Source: Actinostola sp. cb2023 (lineage: Eukaryota > Cnidaria > Anthozoa > Actiniaria > Actinostolidae). Taken from it: a stretch of 64,000 nucleotides of DNA. The translations under genes were made by a program, and so were the position numbers. Positions 1 to 46,495 of the stretch are shown here, one piece after another. The DNA is taken from NCBI GenBank assembly GCA_033675265.1, contig JAUJYZ010000790.1, forward strand, positions 259,501-323,500. The letters are read 5' to 3'. Under the pieces are notes generated by a model. That model ran no database searches and was not told where the DNA came from. It was given only the letters and a program-made list of their open reading frames with translations. Within the stretch, counting starts at the first letter, position 1, and each line of letters begins with the position of its first letter.

Positions 1-1421
1 GTGCGATCACCCGACAGTAGGTCACTTAGAGGCTAAGTACAATACCCATGCGCCCGATTTTTTAAACAGAGATGAGAGACAAAGAAACCCATTCGACAGC
101 TAATTAAGGTTGACATTAGCATGTTCTTGAATATTGCGGGAGTCTTGTATTCCATGTGGCAAAACTGCATCTGATAAGCATGGGAATAAACTCGATCAGA
201 TTATGGACGAATAAAACCACGGTGAATCAGATAGGACTCTGTGCACGGACATTTCTCAGTCCAATATCCATCATACATAGTTGATGTAAATATGCTTTTA
301 TGGCTGCAGTTGGCTGGTAGACTGCTGCTGTTAACTCATCAACGAAGAATGTGGCGACATCACGCGGTCTGAAGGGACTTTCTCAGGCCTCTCGAAAAAG
401 ATAACCCACGACCTCAATACTCAACATAATCGGTTTTCGTCTCGACCACAGCTTCAGCCGAGCAGATAGAGTCAGTAGTCTCTTACTGCACTCGTGATTA
501 AATTCACACAAAAAGAATCTTTTGTCTCAGTAAAATGGTTTTGCCCTCACAAAGGTTTGTTGTGCTTTATGTGAGTGTATTTTGCCTTTGTTCGAGTGCA
601 AGCTTTTTAGCTCGTTTGCCCACAAACAGATGGTAATTGCTATTCATATCATGTAAATTTATGCCATTTTAATTGGTATTTTTGTGTATGATACCACTGC
701 CACACGCTCCAGCTTTCCTTGCTGTGTAATCTTCTTTATACAAACTAGACGATACAAATAGGACTCACAAGTAATACTCGAGGTCACAGCAATATTTCCT
801 GAATTTTTCAGTGAGACGAAATCAAAACAGGGCGAGATTTTATCATTTAGCACACATTTGTGCCTATATTTGTTCTGCCACATAGTCATAATCATCCATT
901 TACTATGAGATCTGTCTCGTGAGTGTACTTTTCTCAGCCACAACGATTCTAAACGTCTGCTCAATCTTTGTTGTCCAACATATCCGATTTCCTCGCCACA
1001 AATTAACAATATCAAATTGAATAATCATTTTGAAAAGGAATAAAACAATCTAAGATATTTATGAAGATGACACGAACGACACGTCCAGGAAAATCTCATT
1101 ATTTAATGTGTGAAAGTTTACTGCTTCATGTAAACATGGCATTTTTGATGTCTGAATCAAGCTTGTTTGGGGTTCACCTCAGAGTTTGATAACAACTTTT
1201 GTTTTCGACCATTTTGTGTTGAAAATATTTTTTTTAAGAAAAACATTTTTTTTGTTTATTTCGAAAAGGCGTGGAATTTCAGCCCTCTACCAAAAAAAAA
1301 AAAAAGACGCCAGTTTGCTAATTGGTAACCTTTTTCCTTAATTGTGCTTGTACGTGGAGATCTGGTTGGAATTGAGTTATATGTTTATGCATTTGACTAT
1401 TGGCAAGCAAGCAGTAATAAG
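1..1421. other. upstream non-coding region of gene A
   Basis: Apart from the candidate signal exon at 535 I see no gene. The minus-strand ORF at 659-1015 has no recognisable domain, and its composition is like the surrounding sequence. The region probably holds the promoter and 5' UTR of gene A, but no single site can be supported. Confidence 0.4.
535..632 (+). CDS. candidate signal-peptide exon of gene A
   Basis: An ATG at 535 follows an acceptor-like tract (tttgtctcag, ending 530). It opens a short reading frame with a hydrophobic core (FVVLYVSVFCLCSSAS), typical of a signal peptide. The donor is uncertain. GTAATT at 633 leaves two extra bases, whereas exon 2 needs one. GTGCAA at 596 would leave one and fit the phase, ending the exon at 595. 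The intron to exon 2 would be about 4.8 kb and contain two tandem arrays. Transcript data would settle it. Confidence 0.35.
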
Positions 1422-2935
1422 AGAGTTGTAGGTGGATATTTACTGTGGTAGTACTATTAGTAGGTGGATATTTACTGTAGTGGTACTATTAGTAGGTGGA
1501 TATTTACTGTGGTAGTACTATTAGTAGGTGGATATTTACTGTAGTAGTTCTATTAGTAGGTGGATATTTACTGTAGTGGTACTATTAGTAGGTGGATATT
1601 TATTGTGGTAGTACTATTAGTAGGTGTATATTTATTGTGGTAGTACTATTAGTAGGTGGATATTTACTGTAGTGGTACTATTAGTAGGTGGATATTTATT
1701 GTGGTAGTACTATTAGTAGGTGGATATTTACTGTAGTAGTACTATTAAGTAGGTGGATATTTACTGTAGTAGTTCTATTAGTAGGTGGATATTTATTGTG
1801 GTAGTACTATTAGTAGGTGGATATTTATTGTGGTAGTACTATTAGTAGGTGGATATTTACTGTGGTAGTACTATTAGTAGGTGGATATTTACTGTAGTGG
1901 TACTATTAGTAGGTGGATATTTACTGTGATAGTACTATTAGTAGGTGGATATTTACTGTAGTAGTTCTATTAGTAGGTGGATATTTACTGTAGTGGTACT
2001 ATTAGTAGGTGGATATTTATTGTGGTAGTACTATTAGTAGGTGGATATTTATTGTGGTAGTACTATTAGTAGGTGGATATTTACTGTAGTGGTACTATTA
2101 GTAGGTGGATATTTATTGTGGTAGTACTATTAGTAGGTGGATATTTATTGTGGTAGTACTATTAGTAGGTGGATATTTATTGTGGTAGTACTATTAGTAG
2201 GTGGATATTTATTGTGGTAGTACTATTAGTAGGTGGATATTTATTGTGGTAGTACTATTAGTAGGTGGATATTTATTGTGGTAGTACTATTAGTAGGTGG
2301 ATATTTACTGTGGTAGTACTATTAGTAGGTGGATATTTACTGTAGTAGTACTATTAGTAGGTGGATATTTACTGTAGTAGTACTATTAGTAGGTGGATAT
2401 TTATTGTGGTAGTACTATTAGTAGGTTGATATTTACTGTGGTAGTACTATTAGTAGGTGGATATTTATTGTGGTAGTACTATTAGTAGGTGGATATTTAT
2501 TGTGGTAGTACTATTAGTAGGTGGATATTTACTGTAGTAGTACTATTAGTAGGTGGATATTTACTGTAGTGGTGGTACTATTAGTAGGTGGATATTTACT
2601 GTAGTAGTACTATTAGTAGGTGGATATTTACTGTAGTGGTACTATTAGTAGGTGGATATTTATTGTGGTAGTACTATTAGTAGGTGGATATTTACTGTAG
2701 TGGTACTATTAGTAGGTGGATATTTATTGTGGTAGTACTATTAGTAGGTTGATATTTACTGTGGTAGTACTATTAGTAGGTTGATATTTACTGTAGTAGT
2801 ACTATTAGTAGGTTGATATTTACTGTGGTAGTACCATCAGTAGGTGGATATTGACTGTAGTGGTACTATTAATAGGTGGTCATTTACTGTAGTAGTACTA
2901 TTAGTAAGTGGATATTGACTGTAGTGAAACAAAAA
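1422..2935. repeat. 32-bp minisatellite, about 47 copies
   Basis: A unit containing GGTGGATATTTACTG and TACTATTAGTA repeats every 32 bp (starts at 1431, 1463, 1495 and so on). Main variants are TACTG/TATTG and GTGGTA/GTAGTA/GTAGTG. Copies 3' of 2740 are more degenerate. It would lie in the first intron of gene A if the signal exon is right. Confidence 0.95.
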
Positions 2936-2939
2936 GGCA

Positions 2940-3781
2940 ATTATACTAATGTGACAATACTTACGAAAAAGAAACGAAAAATGACGAATAAAAGCCAAAT
3001 GAAAGTCTTTTTGACACATAAAGCATTTTTGTTTCTATTCCAAGTTGGTTTCACGTTGTTAGTGTATTTTCAACATCACTGCTAATCAGCTGGCTCAATG
3101 ACTCTCTGTGCCCACATGACCGTCGCGCGCTCGTCCTACGCGGGGGGCAGTAACCCCGGGATAACATAAATATTTACCATCTTATGAACTTAGTATGCTG
3201 AGCTGATTGATCCTGTGTCATAACAGTGCTACAATAAGGTTAAGTAAGAATAGCAATGACAACATGCGTCACTATAGCGTTGTTTTCATGACCTATGCTT
3301 GCTGTGTGTGTATACTGTTGATATACTTTTCCGTACGTGAGATCGATGTTCCGTTTAGAGTGATGTTAATAATGTAATTAGCTGCTCCATCAAGATAACG
3401 ATGTCTCCTACTGTGAATACCAAGATAATGTGTCTTGATAAGCAATCGAGTGTATTAAAGTATAAAATAACAAAAATATCACTTAATTCGTACTAGATTG
3501 TTCTACGCCGTTCTAAATAGCCCCCCGCTGTGTTCATCCCCCGTTAAGAAAATATTCAATTCTCGTTTCTAGTTTTTACAATCAATTGCGCGTGCTATAA
3601 ATCTCAGTTATAAAACTGAAATAAAATATAATGAAATAAAATCTCTGTGATGGTAGCGCTTTGTAAAAGAGCGTTGGATTTGAAATGTTTTTGTAGGTGT
3701 TTAGTCTGGTAATCAGTGGTCTTCACAGTGCGAATCTTGACCCTGCCCCTCGGGACGTACGCTCGGCACGACATAACATAG
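2940..3781. other. non-coding stretch between two arrays
   Basis: No supported gene. 3650-3780 contains a segment ending GGGACGTACGCTCGGCACGA that resembles 17068-17085 (aggacgtacactcagtacga), next to a tRNA-like sequence, so this may be the tail of a dispersed SINE-like repeat. A short hydrophobic ORF at about 2999-3082 ends without a donor in the right phase. Confidence 0.35.
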
Positions 3782-4640
3782 TTCGTTAGAATTACAGAAT
3801 GGGAAAAACGAATATGCATTGTGTGCTTAGTGACAGTTATTTTCATTTTCCATCGTTTACTAGAACACAATTCTTTAGAATTACAGAATGGGAAAAACGA
3901 ATATGCATCGTATGATTAGTGACAGTTATTTTCATTTTCCATCGTTTACTAGAACACAATTCTTTAGAATTACAGAATGGGAAAAACGAATATGCATCGT
4001 GTGTTTAGTGACAGTTATTTTCATTTTCCATCGTTTACTAGAACACAATTCTTTAGAATTACAGAATGGGAAAAACGAATATGCATCGTGTGTTTAGTGA
4101 CAGTTATTTTCATTTTCCATCCTTGCGTGCTAGAACACAGTTCTTTAGAATTACAGAATGGGAAAAACGAATATGCATCGTGTGTTTAGTGACAGTTATT
4201 TTCATTTTCCATCCTTGCGTGCTAGAACACAGTTCTTTAGAATTACAGAATGGGAAAAACGAATATGCATCGTGTGTTTAGTGACAGTTATTTTCATTTT
4301 CCATCCTTGCGTGCTAGAACACAGTTCTTTAGAATTACAGAATGGGAAAAACGAATATGCATTGTGTGCTTAGTGACAGTTATTTTCATTTTCCATCGCG
4401 TGCTAGAACACAATTCTTTAGAATTACAGAATGGGAAAAACGAATATGCATCGTGTGTTTAGTGACAGTTATTTTCATTTTCCATCCTTGCGTGCTAGAA
4501 CACAATTCTTTAGAATTACAGAATGGGAAAAACGAATATGCATTGTGTGTTTAGTGACAGTTATTTTCATTTTCCATCCTTGCGTACTAGAACACAGTTC
4601 TTTAGAATTAAAGCGGAAAAGTAAAAACGAATATGCAAAC
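3782..4640. repeat. 89/92-bp tandem array, about 9.5 copies
   Basis: ATGGGAAAAACGAATATGCA recurs at 3799, 3888, 3977, 4066, 4158, 4250, 4342, 4431 and 4523, at spacings of 89 or 92 bp. A 3-bp indel in the CCATCCTTGCGTGC / CCATCGTTTAC segment accounts for the difference. Both lengths are 2 modulo 3, so each copy starts an apparent ORF in the next frame; these are not genes. Confidence 0.95.
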
Positions 4641-5427
4641 GTTAAAGTTGCGATACCCGCGAAAAAAAATTAATTCAGTATTTTAAATTTCTGAAAAATC
4701 ATTTTCTTGTTTCCATTATATCTTCTTTTTTTCTGTTTATTTATTTTTATATAATAATGATAAAAATAATTTTGCTAGTGATGTTGAAACATGAAGTGGA
4801 ATGGTATGAAAAATGAAATAAAAGCATTCAAATATCAAAAACTAAAACTTGTTTTTCACCGCAGCCAATTTCGGTATTTGTTTTGCGGTCTGCAAGCATC
4901 AAGTGTGATTAGTTCTATCTCATTTCGTCAATTATTCTATTTGTGTCGCGATCGAGTTATAAGTATTAATTCTAATTTGGATATCTGTTGGCCAATATAT
5001 GTTTGTGTGTACAATCGTTCTTTGATCTATGTTGCGACTTGTATTCATTAATCGTAACGTCATCATCGCCAACACCAACATCGTAATCACCATCATTGTT
5101 CAACATCACCTACATCACCATCATTATTACCAACCCCATCATCGTCATCATCGTCGTTGTCATCATCATCACCACTACCGACCATCATCGTAAATCATCA
5201 GTGATCAACATCAACTCCATCACCATTATCGTAATCATGATCACTTCTTCCAGCACCAGACCACCACCATCGTAATCATCATCAACGTTCAACATCATCA
5301 TCACTATACTATCACTACCATCATCGTATTCATCATCAATGTTCACCATCAATTCCGTCATCATTATCATCATCATCACCATCATAGTAATCATCTAATG
5401 TAATATTCTATCACTCTATTTCTACAG
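4641..5427. other. AT-rich then CAT/ATC-rich intronic sequence
   Basis: No gene supported. 5050-5400 is an imperfect ATC/CAT-rich tract (CATCATCATCACC and similar) leading up to the acceptor at 5427 of gene A exon 2. Confidence 0.5.
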
Positions 5428-19720
<14,293 letters not shown>

Positions 19721-20232
19721 ACAGAAAGACTATATTGGATATAAATATTACTTTTGGAAAAAAATAGATGGATAGAGAAAATATGGAATGGATAGATGGA
19801 CGCCGCACATTCTAAAGAAAATATATAAATACATGTTGAGAGAAACAGGACTGGTGGGACGCATTTGGTTAAAGCAAACACTTATGTTGGAAATTACTGC
19901 CGGATTACTAAGTTTGAACGATACAGAAAGGACAGATAATGCTACTTTTGGTGGTTAGAATGTTACATGGAATAGTATCGGATGGAATCATGGAATCGTC
20001 ATGTATAGAACCATTTTCTTCAGGGATGACACATTACCGGCACAAAAGCTGTGGACTACGCCCATGGTACATTAAGCCACAGGCCTTTCTCGGCTGGAGA
20101 AAACGATAGAAGAAGTAGCCTGGAACGAGACTAGGGAAGGCGAAAGGTATTAGAATCCCATGATGCCTCGGTATCGTGGTCTCTTGGTGAAGTAAACGAA
20201 AAATAACCTTGGTTTTGACACGGTCACTTAGG

Positions 20233-20345
20233 GAAAAACCGCGCGCTCTTCAAAACTTGAAAATTCTTTGGAAATGTCCAAAACCTTGAAAATTTTCCAG
20301 TTAATTTCCAGCAAATTTCCAAGATTTGAAAAGAGCGCGCTTTTC
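20233..20345. mobile_element. GCGCGCTCTTCAAA foldback with TTGGAAATT core
   Basis: CCGCGCGCTCTTCAAAACTTG at its left is mirrored by AGATTTGAAAAGAGCGCGC at its right, around several GGAAAT/ATTTCC motifs. The same terminal and core motifs recur at 43850-43965, 46037-46280, 51250-51390, 53490-53535 and 55335-55510. Confidence 0.7.
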
Positions 20346-21324
20346 CCAGTGTGTTTGGTTCAGTACTGCTATCACGAACGACCACATTTCTCTGGAAAAA
20401 GCGTGTGAAACATTTTCTCTTTTTACCACAAAAACTTTATCGTACTTAACATGATGATTCAACAATATAGTTATACCATGCATGGACTTATAATATGAAC
20501 GCACATTGGATCAAAGATTAGAGACAAACCAAGCATGACCTTATATGGCATTTGCAACAAGTTAAAAAAAAACCTGTTGGTCAGACATTTTATTGAAGCT
20601 GAACTTGAATGAGTAATGTGACGGGATGACGTTTAACGACGATTTTTCGCGCGAGTTTTACGGTAATGTTGCAGGAACGTCACCTTGTCGAACACCATTC
20701 AAAAACCGACAACATGTTTTTAGTTTTCACAATGAATATTGGGCTAAAATACGTCCAGCTGCTCCGTGTTGCGCCATTTTCAGTTTTACTTCTCGCACAG
20801 TAACGTTGCGCGAAAATTCGCCGTTAAAAGTCTTCCCCGGCGTGTATCATCGCCTTTACTGTTGTTGTGTTGTTGTTATGGATTAGGACCATGGAAGGCA
20901 AACATTATGCTCATGAAATGTCTTACACTGTCTAATCTGCAAACACACCATCCTTTGCGCTCCTTCTCATTGTCTATTTAGAAAGACACCAGGAGGGCTG
21001 AAAGATGCGAATGACTGTATTGTCAAGCCGTTCTTTGATACATCCCGTGTCAGAGACGAATAGGGCAGTTCCAAGGGTGTGGTCATCTTTGCGGAAGGTG
21101 CAGAACATTTCAAGTGTGCATTTCGTGCGTTCTAGAACATTTGATCACTATTTATACATTCCAAGTGTGTATTTCAAGCTATTTATACTTGTTGAGTTAA
21201 CGTTCCCAGTTCTTAATGTCATAAACGAAGGTTCTATTGGAATATTAACTGAAACTTCTCATTTGATAAACGCTAAATGAATAATAGCTTTGTTTGTTGG
21301 TAGTTTGATCGTTTGGTTCAGTGA

Positions 21325-21540
21325 ATAGTCCCCTTCACAGTTCCCTGCGCCATCTTGAAAGGTAGCCGTGCCTTTGCATCGAAGCGAGACCAACGGTGAC
21401 CTTGCAATGATAGAGACCTTTTTAACACCTTGGACAATTATTCACATGTCTCTATCATTGCAAGGTCACCGTTGGTCTCGCTTCGATGCAAAGGCACGGC
21501 TACCTTTCAAGATGGCGCAGGGAACTTTGAAGGGGACTAT
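21325..21540. mobile_element. foldback element, 93-bp inverted arms
   Basis: Arms 21325-21417 and 21448-21540 (ATAGTCCCCTTCACAG ... GAAGGGGACTAT) are nearly perfect inverted copies around a 30-bp loop. Recently formed or under repair-driven homogenisation. Confidence 0.9.
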
Positions 21541-22864
21541 TGCTTCGAGTGTTTAGCGGATCAATTATCAGTAAAGTTCGTTGACAAGTTTTAGTTGAAG
21601 CGATTTTTTAAACTGTCTGTTATTACCAAAAGAAAGTGTTTGTTGCCGAAGCTGAGCTGAGAGATTTAAATAAAATGGTGTAGAAGTTTGTCACGTGTTT
21701 TCGATATGATCTTCACAAGGGTGGGGTGGGGTGGGGTATAGTCATATAGGTGCAGGCGCGCTCTATAGTTCCCCCACTAGGAGAGGGGTGAGACTGAAAT
21801 ATTTATTTTGCCTGCTTTGTTTTGGGTAAATCTCGTTCCAACGGTCGTTCTTTAGCTGGATGTCGGGAGTTTTTCGTCTCTATGTTTAGTGTATGTAGTT
21901 TATAGTCACACTGGTTTGTTGTATTGTGTACTGTACGTATGCCTGTCACATTCTGCGAGCAACGAATAATTTTCTGTGATTCTTGAGTCTCCAAAAATAA
22001 CGTTTTCAAAAATACTAAACACTTAGTAATCCCTTTAAACGGTCGTACAAATATAATTCTTGCATTTTTCACCAAAACTGATATATAATTTTACAGAAAA
22101 ATTGGAAAAAAAAAACAATTTTATGACCATCTTCGTGGACTTCGTGACAGGCTGAGAACGCAGGCGCTGTCACGGAGCTGAAGCACATGCTGAGATAGCG
22201 TGACATCGACAACAGCCAGTGCTCCCTCACTTCATTCCCAGGCTCCCCTCCTAAGTAGGACGAGAAGTTCACTGCCTCTCCGTGGATTTGTAAGCAGCCA
22301 GCGGTTGATTTTATCCAAGAAAGAAATTCTCTTTGACCTCATTTACAAAGGTAACTTATCATCTAATTTGTATATAAAAGTTCATAAAGTATTTCCTGTA
22401 TGAAGTTTACAGCGCAAAAACACGTTTGAACAGCTTCAGCTTTTTGATATTTGCAAGACGGACATTGCCAATGCCCGGTGAAATTTCAGTTCTATAATTG
22501 CGTTATTATTACTGATTATTACTCACTCAAAGTCGAGTAAAACCATTTAGATTGTTCTGACATTGAAGTACTTTTCAGAGCGTATTGTGCACACAAGTTG
22601 TGGGTCATACATCATCAGCGTCCGTACAGAACAGTCCAGTCACTTACCTGTTGAAATACTTTACTTGGATGAACTCCCGTTGAACTGTACCAGTGTTCCA
22701 TGGTGTCTGGAAATAAAGGTAACATGGTGATTGTCGTCATTTACATTGTAGATGTAATTGAAGATCTACATAAGTTTTTAAAACCTTAATCGTGTTAGCA
22801 CTGACTGACAAAGTGAAACCAAAACAAGCTGACACGTCCATAACCGAGTGTACTCACCGGTAGA

Positions 22865-23007
22865 CCAAGCTGTGTATCAGTACATTATTATAAGAGAATG
22901 TATGCATTTGGATCATGTCAGTAAAATCAATAAGATAATAAAGTAAAAATGAAATCATCTATAAAGTCATACATTCTCTTATAATAATGTACTGATACAC
23001 AGCTTGG
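22865..23007. repeat. inverted repeat, 39-bp arms, with direct duplication
   Basis: CCAAGCTGTGTATCAGTACA at 22865 is inverted at 22968-23007. The right end is then duplicated directly, with GGGCTACCTGTGGTGTACTG occurring twice. Confidence 0.85.
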
Positions 23008-23830
23008 GCTACCTGTGGTGTACTGATACACAGCTTGGGCTACCTGTGGTGTACTGATTCAGTCCGCGCTCCTTCACTGAAAGTCGAATCAAACCGCGTG
23101 TTTTCTGGGACCCGATTCAAGGGAATACTTCTATTTCGGTTTGCCAATAGCACTAAAGTTTGAATGGTTTTGGTAAAGAAAACTGCAAATGCTGCAATAT
23201 TATTTTAATTAACAGAAGATGACCTCTGGGTCACGCACGTGGGGCAACAAGTTACAACGTGTTAAATGAGATTAGTCCCCAGTCTCTCCCTGTCTCACTT
23301 TCATTCTCGTACCCAGACCCTTCTCAGCTTCTGGGTACTAGAATGCGTCACTTTAGTTTGTGAAGATGGCAGTCAGAAATTAAGAAGAGGCTGAAAGAAG
23401 TCATTTTTAACTGGTGGTTTATGTACTCCACGAGTTATAGGGATGATTGGGATAATTAGCTGTAAACTTTCATTACGTTGCCGCTGAAGTATATCGCAGG
23501 CTCACAACTTTGTTGGAGGGGGTTTTAATCCACGAGTTGCCAACTGGTGCCATTGATTCCCTTTCTCTCTCTCTCTCTCTATTTTACCAAACCCCTTTCC
23601 GAGGGGGAAAAAGAAGAAGAAAAACTTAAAACAAAAAAAGGGAAAAAACTTCACGGATAAACTAAATAATTTCGGCTTGTCGCAGTTGAATGCAAATACG
23701 TTAAAACTCTTCAATAAATTAGCTACAAGTTAGCTATCATCATTCATTAGTTTATGTCAGTTTACTGGTACGACTAATGTCGACATTGAGATGAAATAAC
23801 CTCATTTATTTTCTTTCAGGAACAAAGCAT

Positions 23831-23951
23831 CTAATTTGAGATGTGGCTGAAGGGGAAGAAGAGAAATTCACCTCGCTTTCAAGTGTGTTGATCATTTTTA
23901 TCGTTTTGCTGGAGATACAATATTTACTTGAGTTCACAAGGGCAGAGAGTT
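23831..23951 (+). CDS. candidate signal-peptide exon of gene B (apparent 1-nt lesion)
   Basis: After an acceptor (ttttctttcag, ending 23819-23820), an ATG at 23841 opens a basic start (MWLKGKKRN) that stops at TGA 17 codons on. The -1 frame carries a clear hydrophobic stretch (SSVLIIFIVLLEIQYLLEF) ending GCA GAG AGT T before a perfect GTAAGT donor at 23952. That leaves one base, the phase exon 2 (24620) needs. A basic start in one frame followed by a hydrophobic core in the next suggests a single missing base, real or from assembly, near the GGGG run at 23852. Confidence 0.5.
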
Positions 23952-23974
23952 GTAAGTCACGCACAGTCTGGCTG

Positions 23975-24505
23975 CAAACAAGCAAACAAACAATCAAACA
24001 AACAAACGAACGAACAAACAAGCAAACAAACGAACAAGCAAACAAACAAGCAAACAAACCAACAAGCAAACAAACAAACAACAAACAAACCAACAAGCAA
24101 ACAAACAAACAAACAAGCAAATAAACCAACAAGCAAACAAACAAACAAGCAAACAAACAAACAAACAAGCAAATAAAAACAAGCAAACAAACAAAGAAAC
24201 AAAATGCAAAGCAAATAAACGAATAAGCAAGCAAACAAGCAAAAATAAGCAAATAAAGAAACAAGCAAATAAACGAATAAGCAAACAAACCAACAAGCAA
24301 GTAAACAAGCAAGTAAATAAGCAAATAAAGAAACAAGCAAATAAACGAATAAGCAAACAAACCAACAAGCAAGTAAACAAGCAAATAAAGAAACAAGCAA
24401 GCAAACGAACAAACAAACATACGAACAAGCAAGTAAACGAACAAGCAAACAAACAAGCAAGCAAGTAAACAAGCAAAGAAAAAAACAAGCAAAGAAAAAA
24501 ACCCA
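23975..24505. repeat. AACAAACAAGC-type microsatellite
   Basis: About 500 bp of interspersed AAAC, AAGC, AAAT and AACG tetramers, starting just after the donor of the gene B signal exon candidate. The long minus-strand Leu/Cys/Phe-rich ORFs of 170-228 codons across it are repeat translations. Confidence 0.95.
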
Positions 24506-24619
24506 TATAAACTGACAGAAAATAGTTTTATTGATAAGTTTGTTGTAGTTTAATTTGCATGATATTTTTGATTCATATTATCATTCATAGGTTTTTAATT
24601 CCCTTTTGTCTTGAACTAG

Positions 24620-45961
<21,342 letters not shown>

Positions 45962-46049
45962 GTTAGAACTGAACGCATGGACGCTTTAAGGAACTTTCCG
46001 GTTAGGACCACTTCCGCAACCTTGCGCGTTGTAATTTATCGCTCTTCAA

Positions 46050-46262
46050 ACCTTGGAAATTCCTTGGAAATTCTTTGGAAATTCTTTGGAAATTCTTTGG
46101 AAATTCTTTGGAAATTCTTTGGAAATTCCTTGGAAATTCTTTGGAAATTCTTTGGAAATTCTTTGGAAATTCTTTGGAAATTCTTTGGAAATTCTTTGGA
46201 AATTCTTTGGAAATTCTTTGGAAATTCTTTGGAAATTATTTGGAAATTATTGGAAATTCTTT
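46050..46262. repeat. 11-bp minisatellite TTGGAAATTCT, about 19 copies
   Basis: TTGGAAATTCT repeats almost perfectly between CGCTCTTCAAACC on the left and GGTTTGAAGAGCGCGC on the right, i.e. inside the foldback family first seen at 20233. The reading frames of about 100 codons on both strands are periodic artefacts. Confidence 0.95.
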
Positions 46263-46365
46263 GGTTTGAAGAGCGCGCACGCGTTGAATTTCCAACGAAT
46301 TTCCAAATATGTCGGTAATGAATATCGAAGGTTCGAAGAACGTGCGTTTTCATCCAGTGATTCTA

Positions 46366-46495
46366 CTCAGGGGCGAATCCAGGAATTCTTGAGAGGGGGG
46401 TCCAAACGTATAACCTGTGGCAAAACTAGATTCTAGGATAAAACAATCAATTGAACCTCAGGGATGACAGGGGGGTCCGGATCCTGGATCCGCCA
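46366..46495. mobile_element. non-autonomous element with CAGTGGCGGATCCAGG-type ends
   Basis: Left end CAGGGGCGAATCCAGGAATT, right end (read inward) CAGTGGCGGATCCAGGATCC, with GGGGGGTCC inside both ends. No exact target-site duplication is visible. A single end of the same type is at 54992. Confidence 0.65.

Larger units (their letters stand above)
19721..23830. other. intergenic region between genes A and B
   Basis: No protein gene recognised on either strand; the ORFs present have no domain-like pattern. It contains the gene A 3' UTR (no clear AATAAA seen), foldback elements at 20233-20340, 21325-21540 and 22865-23007, and presumably the gene B promoter. Confidence 0.6.

Noticed and set aside
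659..1015. 118-codon minus-strand ORF upstream of gene A
   Set aside because: No recognisable motif, no hydrophobic or conserved pattern; length is possible by chance in this composition. It overlaps the region after the candidate signal exon.
3888..4673. Series of overlapping 70-80-codon ORFs beginning MGKTNMH, which look like a small-protein family
   Set aside because: They are one 89/92-bp tandem unit read in successive frames. Unit length is 2 modulo 3, so every frame is sampled. No signal peptide, no codon bias and no independent evidence of translation.
23806..24506. Minus-strand Leu/Cys/Phe-rich ORFs resembling a multi-pass membrane protein
   Set aside because: They translate the AAAC/AAGC tetranucleotide tract; all three minus frames are open.
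46053..46436. Periodic ORFs (EILWKFFGNSLEILWKFFGN) resembling a repeat protein
   Set aside because: Produced by the 11-bp TTGGAAATTCT satellite; open on both strands.
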